NCBI RefSeq assembly: GCF_020073745.1
Contig: NZ_JAIRAU010000059.1
Coordinates: forward strand, 303,655 to 367,654
From: Nannocystis pusilla
GTDB lineage: Bacteria > Myxococcota_A > Polyangia > Nannocystales > Nannocystaceae
Length of the DNA: 64,000 nucleotides
Direction: 5' to 3'
Positions 28,123-38,614 of this stretch are shown here, in pieces; the stretch's first letter is position 1; each line of letters opens with the position of its first letter. Position numbers and translations under genes: made by a program. The notes under the pieces were generated by a model. The model did no database searches, was not told the DNA's origin, and was given only the letters and a program-made list of their open reading frames with translations.

Positions 28123-29667
28123 GTGCAGCTCGCCACGCTCGAGAGCCAGGTCCAGCGCGTCGCGTATTCGATCGGCAGCCGGGTGGCGCGCCTGCACGAG
28201 GCCCTGCATCACCTGGCGACGCTGACGGCGGCGCTGTTCGAGGCGACGCCGCGCGACGAGGTGGCGATCGCGGACTGGCTCGAGCGCGAGGGGTTCGCCG
28301 TCGATCCGGCCGGCGGGTTCTTCGAGCGCGCGCCTCACCTCGCGCGCCTGCGGGCCTGCGCGGCCGCGGGGACGCGGCCCGACCCGTCGACCGACCCGAT
28401 GAGCTTCCTGTGGCCGCCGAGCCGGCGCGAAGATCCGGTGACGCGGGCGCACATGCACGCGCTGCGCGACGCGGGCCCGGGCCTGCGAGCGCTGCACGAG
28501 CGCTTCCCCGACGTGGTGTGGATCTACTACCAGGACGACACCAACGCGGCGGTGATCGCCCCGGCGCTCGACGGGGTGACGGCGATCCCGCCGGAGTTCG
28601 ACTGGCACGGCTATCACAGCTTCGCGGTCGCGGAGCCGGGGCACAACCCGGAGGGCACGCTCCGCTGGTCGCCGCCGAACATCGACTACGGCGGGCGCGG
28701 GCTGATCCTCTGCGCGTCGATCCCGGTTCGTCATGGCGACGCGTTCGTCGGGGTGTGGAGCATGGATGTCCCTCTGGACAGCTTGCTCGGCGACGCCCTG
28801 CGCGCCTCGTCGGCCGGCGAGTCGTTCATCGTCGACTACGACGGCGCCCTCGTCGCCCACCCGGCGATCCCGGCGGTGATCGCCCAGGAGGCGGGCAGCG
28901 TGTTCCGCGAGCGGCTGTCGGCGCTCGGCGGCGGGTTCGCCGGGCTCGACCTCGGCCCGCTGATCGCGGCAGGCGAGGGGCGAATCGAGCTGGTCGACAG
29001 GACAGGTGAGCCGGTGATGCTGCTGGTCCGCGCCGTGCCCGAGATCCGCTGGCTGTTGATGACGGCGATCCCGACGGCGCAGCTCACCGCCGCCCGCACG
29101 CGCGCGATCCAGGACGCGCTCCGGCGGGTCGGCGAGGGCGACCTGTCGATCCGTCTGGCGGGCGACGACGAGGACGAGCTCGGGCTGCTCGCCCGCAGCT
29201 ACAACGAGATGGCGGGCCGCCTCGAGGCGGCCGTGTCGGCCCGCGCGGCCGCCGAGGCGGCGCTGCACGAGCAGCTCGAGCACGTCCACCGCCAGCGCGC
29301 CGAGATCGAAGCGCTGTCGTCGCCGGTGATCGAGGTGGGGGAAGGGGCCCTGGTGGTGCCGCTGATCGGAGCGCTGCAGCCGGAGCGAATGGGGACGGCG
29401 ATCGAGCGGGTGCTGTGCGAGGTGACGCGGGTGCGCGCGCGGGTGATCGTCCTCGACCTGACAGGGGCGCAAGACGTCGACGCCGCCGCGCTCGCGGGCA
29501 TCACCGGGCTGGTCCGTGCGGTCGGCCTGCTGGGCGCTCGCTGCGTGCTCTCGGGGCTGTCGCCCGCCGCGGCGAGCGTCCTCGCCGACACCGGGACGAG
29601 CGAACGCATCGAGTGCTACGCGACGCTCAAGGCGGCGCTCGCGGCCAGGCGAGCTCGAGCCCGTTGA
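28123..29667 (+). CDS. Cytoplasmic cache-type sensor with HAMP-like linker and STAS domain
   Basis: 514 residues. The N-terminal two thirds resemble a dCache-like sensor with YHSFAVAEPG and SFIVDYDG segments, a HAMP-like helix pair lies at about 335-395 (DLSIRLAGDDEDELG), then a short coiled coil and a C-terminal STAS domain (about 405-505, LDLTGAQDVDAAAL) of the RsbR/anti-anti-sigma kind. There is no clear membrane segment, which is unusual for a cache plus HAMP layout. It probably passes a signal to a stress or signalling switch by phosphorylation of the STAS Ser/Thr. The start GTG at 28123 is uncertain; 28078 is an alternative. One palindromic element lies within. Confidence 0.7.
   Translation: MQLATLESQVQRVAYSIGSRVARLHEALHHLATLTAALFEATPRDEVAIADWLEREGFAVDPAGGFFERAPHLARLRACAAAGTRPDPSTDPMSFLWPPSRREDPVTRAHMHALRDAGPGLRALHERFPDVVWIYYQDDTNAAVIAPALDGVTAIPPEFDWHGYHSFAVAEPGHNPEGTLRWSPPNIDYGGRGLILCASIPVRHGDAFVGVWSMDVPLDSLLGDALRASSAGESFIVDYDGALVAHPAIPAVIAQEAGSVFRERLSALGGGFAGLDLGPLIAAGEGRIELVDRTGEPVMLLVRAVPEIRWLLMTAIPTAQLTAARTRAIQDALRRVGEGDLSIRLAGDDEDELGLLARSYNEMAGRLEAAVSARAAAEAALHEQLEHVHRQRAEIEALSSPVIEVGEGALVVPLIGALQPERMGTAIERVLCEVTRVRARVIVLDLTGAQDVDAAALAGITGLVRAVGLLGARCVLSGLSPAAASVLADTGTSERIECYATLKAALAARRARAR
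28766..28781. repeat. Palindromic element, exact core (in STAS sensor gene)
   Basis: ATGTCC-CTCT-GGACAG, encoding Asp-Val-Pro-Leu-Asp-Ser in the cache-like domain. Confidence 0.75.
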
Positions 29668-29670
29668 TGG

Positions 29671-29686
29671 ATGTCCTGAAGGACAG
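29671..29686. repeat. Palindromic element, exact core, intergenic
   Basis: ATGTCC-TGAA-GGACAG, four bases after the stop of the STAS sensor gene; a six-pair hairpin in the position of a terminator, but without a T-run. Confidence 0.7.
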
Positions 29687-29769
29687 GTTGATTCGACGTC
29701 GCGCGCCGGGCACCGGTGGCGGAGTTGGAACGGGTCCGAGGCGCGATGTCCAAGCCGCAGGAGACTTGC

Positions 29770-31614
29770 ATGAATTGTTCACGCCTCATGGTCGCAGTGA
29801 CGCTCGCTCTCGCACCGCTCCCCGCGAGCGCCGCCGATTTCGCCGCCGGCTCGCTGGTGATTCCGATGGACACCGATTACCAGGACCTGGGCATGCTGCG
29901 CGCATACGGCCTCGTGTACGAGCTGCTGCGTCAGGGTGTGCCGGTGCACTGGGCGATCAAGGTGGGCAAGGGCTTCGGTGACGACGACTTCGTCGCCTCG
30001 GCGACCGATGTGGCCAGCGGGGCGGTGATCGACGCGCACGGCTATCGCGGCGGGCCGTGGGTGATCGACGCGGCCGACGCCGTGGACGCGCTGCCGATCG
30101 TCGAGGCGTGGCAGCAGGACAACCCCGACGTGGCGGTGCACGAGGCGAGCGAGGGCTTCACCGCCGACGTGGCGCAGACGCTGGTGATCGCGCCGACGAT
30201 CGCGATGATGGCCGACGGCAACCAGAAGATCGCGCGCAAGTACATGATGGCCGCGGGGATCCCCGACTCGGTCGGCGACTACGGCTGGCCCGACTCGAGC
30301 CCCGACATGCTCGATCCGGCCGAGCTGTCGGGCCCGACCGAGGACAACCTGCGCGACGGGGCGCTGTTCGACGCCGACGGCGATCCGGTCTATTGCCAGT
30401 TCATGTCGATGCACTGGGGCGTGAACGACGCCAAGGCGAACCCGCAGGTGGTGGCGGAGATGCGCGAGTTCCTGACCCACCCGACGCACCTGTTCGCGGA
30501 GTGTCAGGCGGTCAACGCGTTCGAGAACCTGGCCGCGCACGGGCACTTCCTGACGCCCAACGGGTTCCTCATTGGCGCCCAGCCGAACATGTACGACTAC
30601 CACCAGACGGACACGCCGTTCGGTCAGCTCGACGGGCCGTTCAAGTCGGTCGGCGGCAGCGAGCCGGCCTACAGCCTGCCGCAGGGCGACAGCTACAAGG
30701 GCAGCGACATCGTGATGATCACCGAGGCGGGCACGCCGATCGGGGTCAACGACGTGTGGATGACGGGGTTCGTCGACGGCATCTGTCCCGGGCTCGAGGA
30801 AGGGCCGGGGCTGTCGGCGGCGTGCCTGACGGCGGGCAAGGTCAGCTACCTCGGCGGCCACGAGTACGACGTCAAGCTGCCCATCTCCGCGAACCCGACG
30901 ACGCAGGGGACGCGGCTGTTCCTCAACTCGCTGTTCGAGGCGCCGTGCGCGACGGCGGAGGGCCTGCCGCAGATCTCGGTGACGAAGGCGGCGCCGGCGA
31001 CCACGGATGTCCCCGAGGTCACGTTCGACATCACGTACGTCAACATGGGCGTGATGCCGGCGCTCGACGCGGTGCTGACCGACACGCTGCCCGCGGGCGT
31101 GACGTTCGTGTCGGCGACCGACGACGGCAGCCACGTCGACGGGGTGGTGACGTGGAACCTCGGCAACCTCGGCGAGGGCGAGGGCAAGACGGTCAGCGTG
31201 ACGGTCGAGCTCGGCGCGCCGGGCGTGTACGAGAACAGCGCCCGCGTGCAGTTCCGCGCCGGCGTCAATGCGCTCGTCGCCGACTCGAACGCGACGATGA
31301 CGGCCTACGGGGTCGATCCGACGACCGACGGCGGCACCGGCGGCGAGACGACCACCTCCGGCTCGGGCGACAGCGCGAGCGAGTCCGGGGCGGTGACGAC
31401 GACGGCCGTGCCGACCACGGGCGGAGGGCTGACGGGCGCGCCGACGACGTCGACCAGCGCCGGCGGCAGCGAGGGCAGCGATACGGCCGGCGAGACCGGC
31501 GGGGAGACCGGCGGCGAGGGCTGCGGCTGCCGCAACGACATGTCCGGAGGGGCAGGTCCGCTCGCGCTGCTCGGGCTGACCGCGCTGGCGCGGCGGCGCC
31601 GGCGAGCAGCGTAA
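29770..31614 (+). CDS. Secreted MYXO-CTERM protein with PfpI-like region and DUF11 domain
   Basis: 614 residues. The signal peptide (about 1-21) ends ASAA. A region of about 370 residues follows that opens like a glutamine-amidotransferase/PfpI fold (GSLVIPMDTDYQDLG), then a DUF11-type beta domain (about 395-510, DTLPAGVTFVSATDDG), a Thr/Gly/Ser-rich tether and a MYXO-CTERM tail (GCGCRND, hydrophobic stretch, RRRRR). The tail is recognised for sorting to the surface in myxobacteria. AGGAG lies 6 bases ahead of the ATG. Palindromic elements lie in the DUF11 region, just after the CGCR motif and just past the stop. Confidence 0.85.
   Translation: MNCSRLMVAVTLALAPLPASAADFAAGSLVIPMDTDYQDLGMLRAYGLVYELLRQGVPVHWAIKVGKGFGDDDFVASATDVASGAVIDAHGYRGGPWVIDAADAVDALPIVEAWQQDNPDVAVHEASEGFTADVAQTLVIAPTIAMMADGNQKIARKYMMAAGIPDSVGDYGWPDSSPDMLDPAELSGPTEDNLRDGALFDADGDPVYCQFMSMHWGVNDAKANPQVVAEMREFLTHPTHLFAECQAVNAFENLAAHGHFLTPNGFLIGAQPNMYDYHQTDTPFGQLDGPFKSVGGSEPAYSLPQGDSYKGSDIVMITEAGTPIGVNDVWMTGFVDGICPGLEEGPGLSAACLTAGKVSYLGGHEYDVKLPISANPTTQGTRLFLNSLFEAPCATAEGLPQISVTKAAPATTDVPEVTFDITYVNMGVMPALDAVLTDTLPAGVTFVSATDDGSHVDGVVTWNLGNLGEGEGKTVSVTVELGAPGVYENSARVQFRAGVNALVADSNATMTAYGVDPTTDGGTGGETTTSGSGDSASESGAVTTTAVPTTGGGLTGAPTTSTSAGGSEGSDTAGETGGETGGEGCGCRNDMSGGAGPLALLGLTALARRRRRAA
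31003..31021. repeat. Palindromic element, near match (in DUF11 region)
   Basis: GATGTCC-CCGA-GGTCA, one mismatch in the right half; encodes Asp-Val-Pro-Glu-Val. Confidence 0.4.
31540..31555. repeat. Palindromic element, near match (at MYXO-CTERM motif)
   Basis: ATGTCC-GGAG-GGGCAG directly after the codons for GCGCRN, so it encodes the junction between the CGCR motif and the hydrophobic stretch. Confidence 0.5.
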
Positions 31615-31618
31615 TCAT

Positions 31619-31634
31619 CTGTCCGGAGAGACAG
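31619..31634. repeat. Palindromic element, near match, just after stop codon
   Basis: CTGTCC-GGAG-AGACAG, one mismatch, five bases after the MYXO-CTERM gene stop. Confidence 0.5.
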
Positions 31635-31657
31635 GTCTGGCCTCCGAGAGAGCGCGA

Positions 31658-31687
31658 AGCGCCCCGCGACGAGGATCGCGGGGCGCT
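31658..31687. terminator. Bidirectional hairpin between MYXO-CTERM gene and htpG
   Basis: An 11-pair perfect stem AGCGCCCCGCG / CGCGGGGCGCT with an 8-base loop lies in the gap between two convergent genes. There is no T-run on either side. It is independent of the palindromic family. Confidence 0.65.
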
Positions 31688-31707
31688 GCGGAGACCCGGG
31701 CCGGGGC

Positions 31708-33600
<1,893 letters not shown>

Positions 33601-33699
33601 GGGGACACCTTCGGCAAAACGATTCGGCGGTGGGTTCCGCGGGCCCCCGGCAGCCAGCGAACGCGAGTACACAGACGCCCCCGGGACGGCTCGGGCGTG

Positions 33700-33727
33700 A
33701 AGGTAAACCGCTCACCCCGTCCGTCAA
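33700..33727 (-). promoter_or_regulatory. Candidate promoter of htpG
   Basis: On the minus strand, TTGACG and TACCTT are 16 bases apart, about 100 bases before the htpG start. The -35 matches five of six consensus bases, the -10 only partly. Confidence 0.35.
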
Positions 33728-33860
33728 GTGGCGCGGGCGAGGTTCGCGGCGGGCCTCGACGCGCGATCGCTGGCCGCGCGGCCGACCCAATACGACGCTG
33801 CGCGAGCGCACCAGGCGGTGCGTCGCGCTCTCGTTGCTCGTGATGGTGCGTCGCTCGCGA

Positions 33861-34769
33861 TCAGCCGAGCAGGCTGCTCAGCTTGGGCGCGGCGATGTTG
33901 GCGAGGCGGCGGTGCCACAGCTGCGCGCCCACGAATTCATCGGCGCGCGTGATGTGATCGGTGAGCCGCGCGGTGACCTTGAAGCCGAGCTCGCTGTAGA
34001 CCTGATTGCTCAGGGTCCAGTCGGCGGCGCACAGCGCGAACACGCTGGCGGTTTCTTGCTTGTGCAGCTCGTCGAGCAGCGCCTTCACGCAGTACTCGAG
34101 CACCGGCAGCTCGATGTCCTTCACCGGCGGCGTGAGCATGTCGACCTTGGCGTGGCCGAACGAGCTGTCGGTCTCGGCGCCGACCCAGTACTCCTTCTTG
34201 CCGGTCTTGGCGTGGATCGCCAGGTCGGGGTTGAACACGCCGCGGCGGAACGGGGCGTAGAGCGCGTCCTGGCCGACGCCGCGGACGATGTCCTGCAAGA
34301 GGACGGGGTCGCGGATGAAGTCGACGGTCAGGCCGCGCGGCTTGGGCACGGACTTGAGGTCCTTGTCCTTGCCCTCCTTGCCCGGCACGGCCAGCGGCGC
34401 GCCCATCTTCGGCGCTCCGCCCTGAATCGGCTCACCGTCCTCGGTGTAGACGCGACTCATGATATAGGCGTCGGCGGTGCGGAAATAACCGGGGATCGCA
34501 CCCTCGCGCGAGAAGCCGACGCTGCGCCAGCTCTTCGAGTCTTGCTTCTCCACCACCGTGAAGACCTTGCGCAGGCCCTCGGCGCGCGCGATCCGGTCGA
34601 AGAAGTCGCGCTTCTGCTGGTAGTTGCCGACGCGGTAGTCGAACACGCGGAGGTTGTGGTGCCGGCGGTTCAGCAGGAAACAGAAGTCGATGTCGCCCTT
34701 GCGGTAGTAGATCTCTTCGACCGGCTCGTCGGTCCCGGAAGAGATCTGGGCGGCTGGCTGGCTGGACAT
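33861..34769 (-). CDS. GNAT-like acetyltransferase (AblB-like)
   Basis: 302 residues, soluble. The C-terminal half has a GNAT acetyl-CoA-binding pattern, ending with YSELGFKVTARLTDHI. The N-terminal part (GDIDFCFLLNRRHHNLRVFDYR) is like that of beta-lysine N6-acetyltransferases (AblB), which make the osmolyte N-acetyl-beta-lysine. The expected partner, lysine 2,3-aminomutase (ablA), is not next to it, so the assignment is tentative; another small-molecule or protein acetyltransferase is possible. Monocistronic, divergent from the PQQ lipoprotein gene. Confidence 0.55.
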   Translation of the reverse strand: MSSQPAAQISSGTDEPVEEIYYRKGDIDFCFLLNRRHHNLRVFDYRVGNYQQKRDFFDRIARAEGLRKVFTVVEKQDSKSWRSVGFSREGAIPGYFRTADAYIMSRVYTEDGEPIQGGAPKMGAPLAVPGKEGKDKDLKSVPKPRGLTVDFIRDPVLLQDIVRGVGQDALYAPFRRGVFNPDLAIHAKTGKKEYWVGAETDSSFGHAKVDMLTPPVKDIELPVLEYCVKALLDELHKQETASVFALCAADWTLSNQVYSELGFKVTARLTDHITRADEFVGAQLWHRRLANIAAPKLSSLLG

Positions 34770-35118
34770 GCGTGCTCCTCAGGCGCAAAGAAGGCCCGGA
34801 GGGCCAGAAATCCGAGCCGATCCCGGTAAGCGACAGAACGTCGTTCGGGGGCTGCTCAGAGGGTGAATCAAGGGGAACACCGGGGCGAGGCGCGGGTGGC
34901 GCACAGAGGGCGCACCCGCAAGAGAAGAGGGGGGACCCGGGGCTACCGGGCGACGCCCGGGCCAGCGCGGGAACTCGCGCCGGGGAGCGTTTTTTCCCGC
35001 GAATATCGGGATACAGGTACCACCCCAAAATGTTGATGTCAAAGCCGAGCCGAAGGTAGATTGCCGCAAAGGCAAGAGTTTTCGCTCACTTGGTCGCGCC
35101 CGGCAAAGGACTCCTGGA
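34770..35118. other. Intergenic region, 349 bases, divergent promoters
   Basis: Separates the GNAT-like gene (minus) and the PQQ-repeat lipoprotein gene (plus). It holds a small hairpin CCGGGCG/CGCCCGG around 34947-34961, a run of six T at about 34990 preceded by a short GCGCG/CGCGC stem, and a relatively AT-rich stretch (35000-35090) in which promoters are likely. The T-run after a stem on the plus strand could be an attenuator for the lipoprotein gene. No gene is seen. Confidence 0.5.
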
Positions 35119-36453
35119 GTGTCGCGCAGAGGTCGAAGTAACGATGTTCTAGGGCTTGCGCTGACCGTCGTCGGGGTGCTGGGCCCGGCCGGCTGTCAGT
35201 GGACCGAGCCGACCGAGGCACCCGCCAGCCAGGAGACGGGTTGCGTCAAGGACACCGACTGCAAAGGCGACCGGATCTGCGAGGCCGGCGTCTGCGTGGC
35301 CCCCAGACCGGCCGAGCCCGCTGTATCTGCAACGTCGCGCGCGCCGGTCAGCGCGAGCGGCCGGTGGGCGCGCGGGGGCCCGGGCCATGCGGGCCCGACG
35401 TCGGCGAAGGGCCCGACGCAGGAGCCGCAGGAGCTGTGGGACCGCGATCTCGGCGCGGTGGTGTTCGCCTCGCCGGCGCTCGCCACGATCGGCGGTGAGG
35501 CCGCCGCGCTGGTCGGCACCCACGCCGGTCGCTTCGTCGGCGTGGCGATCGGTGGCCCGCGCGCCGGCGAGATCGTGCTCGACGTGACGGTCGGCGGGAT
35601 GGTCTGGGCCACGGCCGCGGTCGCCGGCTCGCGCGCCTACGTCGGCGCCGACGACGACACGCTGTACGCGATCGACCTCGAGAAGCAGGCGATCGCCTGG
35701 ACGTTGAAGCTCGGCAACTGCGACGGTGCGCGCGTGCCCGGCCCCGAAGGGGCGCGCTGCGACGCCGACGGCGGGCCGACCATCGCGCCCGACGGCGACC
35801 TCATCCTCGGGGCCGACGGGGTGTACCGCATCAGTCCCGAAGGACAGATCCGCTGGCACTACCCGGCCGACGCGTCGATCCAGGCCAAGCACGTGTTCGC
35901 GGCCCCGCTCGTGGCCGGCGACGGCTCGATCTACGTCGGCGGACAGGACGGATTGTTCATGTCCCTCAGCGCAGACGGCGCGCTGCAGTGGACGTACTCG
36001 ATCCGCGCCGACGTCGACGGCGGCCCGGCGCTGGGAGAAAACGGGGCGATCTACGTCGGCGCCGACGACGGTCGCGTGCACGCGCTGCGCACCGACGGCA
36101 GCCTGCGCTGGAGCTTCGTGGCCCAGAAAGACATCCGCTCGGCGATCGCGATCGGCGAGGGCGGAGCCGTGTACGCGACGTCGTTCGACGGTAACCTGTA
36201 CGCGCTGTCACCGGGCGGCGACGTCAAGTGGGTGCTGCCGACCGGCGGCAAGATCCACGCGACGCCGGTCGTCGACGCCGCCGGCAACATCTTCTTCGGC
36301 AGCCAGGACGAGCGGCTCTACGCGGTGTCGCCGCGCGGCAAGGTGTTGTGGGCGCTCGAGCTCGGCGCCGACATCGACTCGTCGGTCGCCATCGCCGGCG
36401 ACGGCACGCTGGTGGTCGGCTGCGACGACGGGCACCTGCGAGCCTTCCGCTGA
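35119..36453 (+). CDS. PQQ-like beta-propeller lipoprotein
   Basis: 444 residues. The signal peptide has the lipobox GPAGC. A short Cys-rich segment (CVKDTDCKGDRICEAGVC) follows and then about 320 residues of repeated blades of the PQQ-like kind, each with a form like DGSLRWSF or LYALSPGGDVKW. Such propellers resemble BamB and often bind partners rather than a cofactor. It is likely lipid-anchored in the outer membrane or periplasm. The start is a GTG. One exact palindromic element lies in a blade and encodes Ser-Pro-Glu-Gly-Gln. Confidence 0.8.
   Translation: MSRRGRSNDVLGLALTVVGVLGPAGCQWTEPTEAPASQETGCVKDTDCKGDRICEAGVCVAPRPAEPAVSATSRAPVSASGRWARGGPGHAGPTSAKGPTQEPQELWDRDLGAVVFASPALATIGGEAAALVGTHAGRFVGVAIGGPRAGEIVLDVTVGGMVWATAAVAGSRAYVGADDDTLYAIDLEKQAIAWTLKLGNCDGARVPGPEGARCDADGGPTIAPDGDLILGADGVYRISPEGQIRWHYPADASIQAKHVFAAPLVAGDGSIYVGGQDGLFMSLSADGALQWTYSIRADVDGGPALGENGAIYVGADDGRVHALRTDGSLRWSFVAQKDIRSAIAIGEGGAVYATSFDGNLYALSPGGDVKWVLPTGGKIHATPVVDAAGNIFFGSQDERLYAVSPRGKVLWALELGADIDSSVAIAGDGTLVVGCDDGHLRAFR
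35832..35847. repeat. Palindromic element, exact core (in PQQ lipoprotein gene)
   Basis: CAGTCC-CGAA-GGACAG; exact core, left flank CA. It gives ISPEGQIRW, a typical blade sequence, so here the element coincides with a natural protein motif. Confidence 0.6.
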
Positions 36454-36549
36454 GCACGAAGCGGCCGTCCGGCCTCGTGCGCGGCGCGTGCGTTTGCCGC
36501 GCGTCGTCGCGGGTTGCGCGGGGGGAATTGCGTCGGCATCTTCTCGCGC

Positions 36550-38559
36550 GTGAGTAAGGCAGAGACAAAGGGGGCCGCGGCCGCCAGGCTCGTGGTCAAC
36601 CCGGGAGGGTTCGGCTTCGCCGAACGCCTCGATGGTGAAGGAACTGTATTTATCCCGCGTGGGCGCCTCGCTGGGGCGCTCGACGGCGACGAGATCGAGG
36701 TGCTGAGCTGGCCGTCGGAGAAGGGCTTCGAGGGCGAGATCGTGCGGATTTTGCAGCGCGGACGGACGCGGCTGACGGGACAGGTGCGCCGCATCGGGCG
36801 CGCCCGCGTGCTCGAGTGCGACGACCCGCGCGTGCTGCTCCGGCCCGACGTGGAGGACGATACACCTGTCCCCGAGGACATGGTGGTGGTGGCCGCGATC
36901 ACGCGCTACCCGCACGACACCCGCGACGGCGGGGCGGTCCGGATCGAGCGACTGCTGGGGCCGCCGAACACGCTGGCGACCGAGCAGGCGAAGATCCTGC
37001 TCGAGTACAACATCGACCCGGAGTTCGCGGCCGACGTGCTGGCCGAGGCCGAGGCGGTGCCGGAGACGGTGCAGCCGGAGGACCTGGCGGGCCGCGCCGA
37101 CCTGCGCGGGCTCGAGTTCATGACGATCGACCCGGTCGACGCGCGCGACTTCGACGACGCGGTGTGCGTCGAGGCGATCGCGGGCGAGGGCCCGCACGGG
37201 GCGGTGCGCGTGCACGTGGCGGTGGCCGACGTGTCGCACTACGTCCGCGAGGGCACGGCGATCGACCGCGAGGCGGCCTGGCGCTGCTTCTCGTGCTACC
37301 TGCCGAACCGCAGCATCCCGATGCTGCCGCGGGCGCTGTCGTCGCACATGTGCTCGCTGGTCCCGGAGCAGGACCGGCTGGCGATGGTGGCGAGCTTCCG
37401 CCTCGCGACCGACGGCGAGATCGACGAGCTGGTGCTGCGCGCGTCGGTCATCCACAGCCGCAAGCGCCTGACCTACGAGGAGGTCGCGGCGGTGCTGTCC
37501 GAAGAGACAGATGCGCAGACGAGCCAGCCGCCCCAGGTGACGGCCCGGATCGCGGCGCTGCGCGCGGCGGCCGACCGCCTGCGGGCGCGCCGGCTGCGGC
37601 GGGGGGCGATCGAGCTGAACGTGCCCGAGATCAAGGTGCTGCTCGACCAGGACGACCCCGAGCGGATCCGCGACATCGTGCCGACGCGCGCCAGCGCCGA
37701 GCTGGCCCGCGCGTACAACCTGATCGAGGAGCTGATGCTGGCCGCCAACGAGGCGGTCGCGCGGGTGGCGGTGACGCACGGGCTGCCGCTCGTGTACCGG
37801 ATCCACGCGCCGCCCGACCCGGTGCGGCTCGAGCAGCTGGCGACGGTGGCCGAGGCGCTCGGCGCCAAGGCCGACCCGGAGAAGCTGACCACGCCGCGCG
37901 GGGCGCAGAAATTTTTGAACCGCACGCAGCACCACCCGCGGCGCCCGGCGCTGCACATGTTCATGCTGCGGGCGATGGCCCAGGCGCAGTACAGCGTCGA
38001 CAACGTCGGCCACTTCGCGCTGGCGAGCGACGCGTACGCGCACTTCACCTCGCCGATCCGGCGCTACCCGGACCTGATCGTGCACCGCGTGCTCAAGTCC
38101 CACCTGGCGCGGATCGGCGGGCTGCCCGGCCCGGAGCCGGTGCCGCCGATGCCGCCGCGCGAGCAGACGGCCGAGCAGGGGGCGCGCAGCAGCCTGCGCG
38201 AGCGCGCGGTCGCCGACGCCGAGCGCGACAGCAAGTCGCTGTTCGCGGCGCTCTACATGCGAGACCGCGTCGGCGACCGGTTCGAGGCGACGGTCTCGGG
38301 CATCGGCTCGCCGGGCCTGTTCGTGCAGATCGACCGGCCGTTCGTCGACGGGCTGGTGCGCCTCGGCAACCTCGAGCGCGACCGCGGCGAGCCGTTCCAG
38401 CTCGACTCGTCCGGCGTGAAGCTGGTCGGTCAGCGCTCGGGCTTCACCCTGACGGTCGGTGACCGCGTGGTGGTCGAGGCGATCGACAGCAGCGTGCAGC
38501 GGCGCAAGGTCGAGTTCGCGTTCGTGATGCGGATGTCCGAAAAGACAGGCAAGAACTAG
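36550..38559 (+). CDS. rnr: Ribonuclease R (RNase II/R family)
   Basis: 669 residues from the GTG at 36550; an upstream TTG (36514) is less likely. Cold-shock-like domains at the N-terminus are followed by the RNB catalytic domain with TIDPVDARDFDDAV (metal-binding Asp cluster) and a C-terminal S1 domain. It is a 3'-5' exoribonuclease that degrades structured RNA. It is somewhat shorter than the E. coli enzyme (about 810 residues), lacking most of the basic tail. Palindromic elements occur in the second cold-shock region (36866), in the RNB domain (37495) and over the last codons (38533). Confidence 0.9.
   Translation: MSKAETKGAAAARLVVNPGGFGFAERLDGEGTVFIPRGRLAGALDGDEIEVLSWPSEKGFEGEIVRILQRGRTRLTGQVRRIGRARVLECDDPRVLLRPDVEDDTPVPEDMVVVAAITRYPHDTRDGGAVRIERLLGPPNTLATEQAKILLEYNIDPEFAADVLAEAEAVPETVQPEDLAGRADLRGLEFMTIDPVDARDFDDAVCVEAIAGEGPHGAVRVHVAVADVSHYVREGTAIDREAAWRCFSCYLPNRSIPMLPRALSSHMCSLVPEQDRLAMVASFRLATDGEIDELVLRASVIHSRKRLTYEEVAAVLSEETDAQTSQPPQVTARIAALRAAADRLRARRLRRGAIELNVPEIKVLLDQDDPERIRDIVPTRASAELARAYNLIEELMLAANEAVARVAVTHGLPLVYRIHAPPDPVRLEQLATVAEALGAKADPEKLTTPRGAQKFLNRTQHHPRRPALHMFMLRAMAQAQYSVDNVGHFALASDAYAHFTSPIRRYPDLIVHRVLKSHLARIGGLPGPEPVPPMPPREQTAEQGARSSLRERAVADAERDSKSLFAALYMRDRVGDRFEATVSGIGSPGLFVQIDRPFVDGLVRLGNLERDRGEPFQLDSSGVKLVGQRSGFTLTVGDRVVVEAIDSSVQRRKVEFAFVMRMSEKTGKN
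36866..36881. repeat. Palindromic element, exact core (in rnr)
   Basis: CTGTCC-CCGA-GGACAT, encoding Pro-Val-Pro-Glu-Asp-Met, identical over 16 bases to the copy at 27432-27447. Confidence 0.8.
37495..37510. repeat. Palindromic element, near match (in rnr)
   Basis: CTGTCC-GAAG-AGACAG, one mismatch; encodes Val-Leu-Ser-Glu-Glu-Thr. Confidence 0.5.
38533..38548. repeat. Palindromic element, near match (last codons of rnr)
   Basis: ATGTCC-GAAA-AGACAG, encoding Met-Ser-Glu-Lys-Thr-Gly immediately before the C-terminus of RNase R. Confidence 0.5.
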
Positions 38560-38585
38560 GCGCGCCGCGGCCCGCTCGGAGTCAG

Positions 38586-38601
38586 ATGTCCGAGCGGGCA
38601 G
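38586..38601. repeat. Palindromic element, near match, between convergent genes
   Basis: ATGTCC-GAGC-GGGCAG, in the 55-base gap between rnr and the M14 carboxypeptidase gene. With the copy inside the end of rnr it makes a small cluster. Confidence 0.5.
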
Positions 38602-38614
38602 GCGGGTCGCGACG

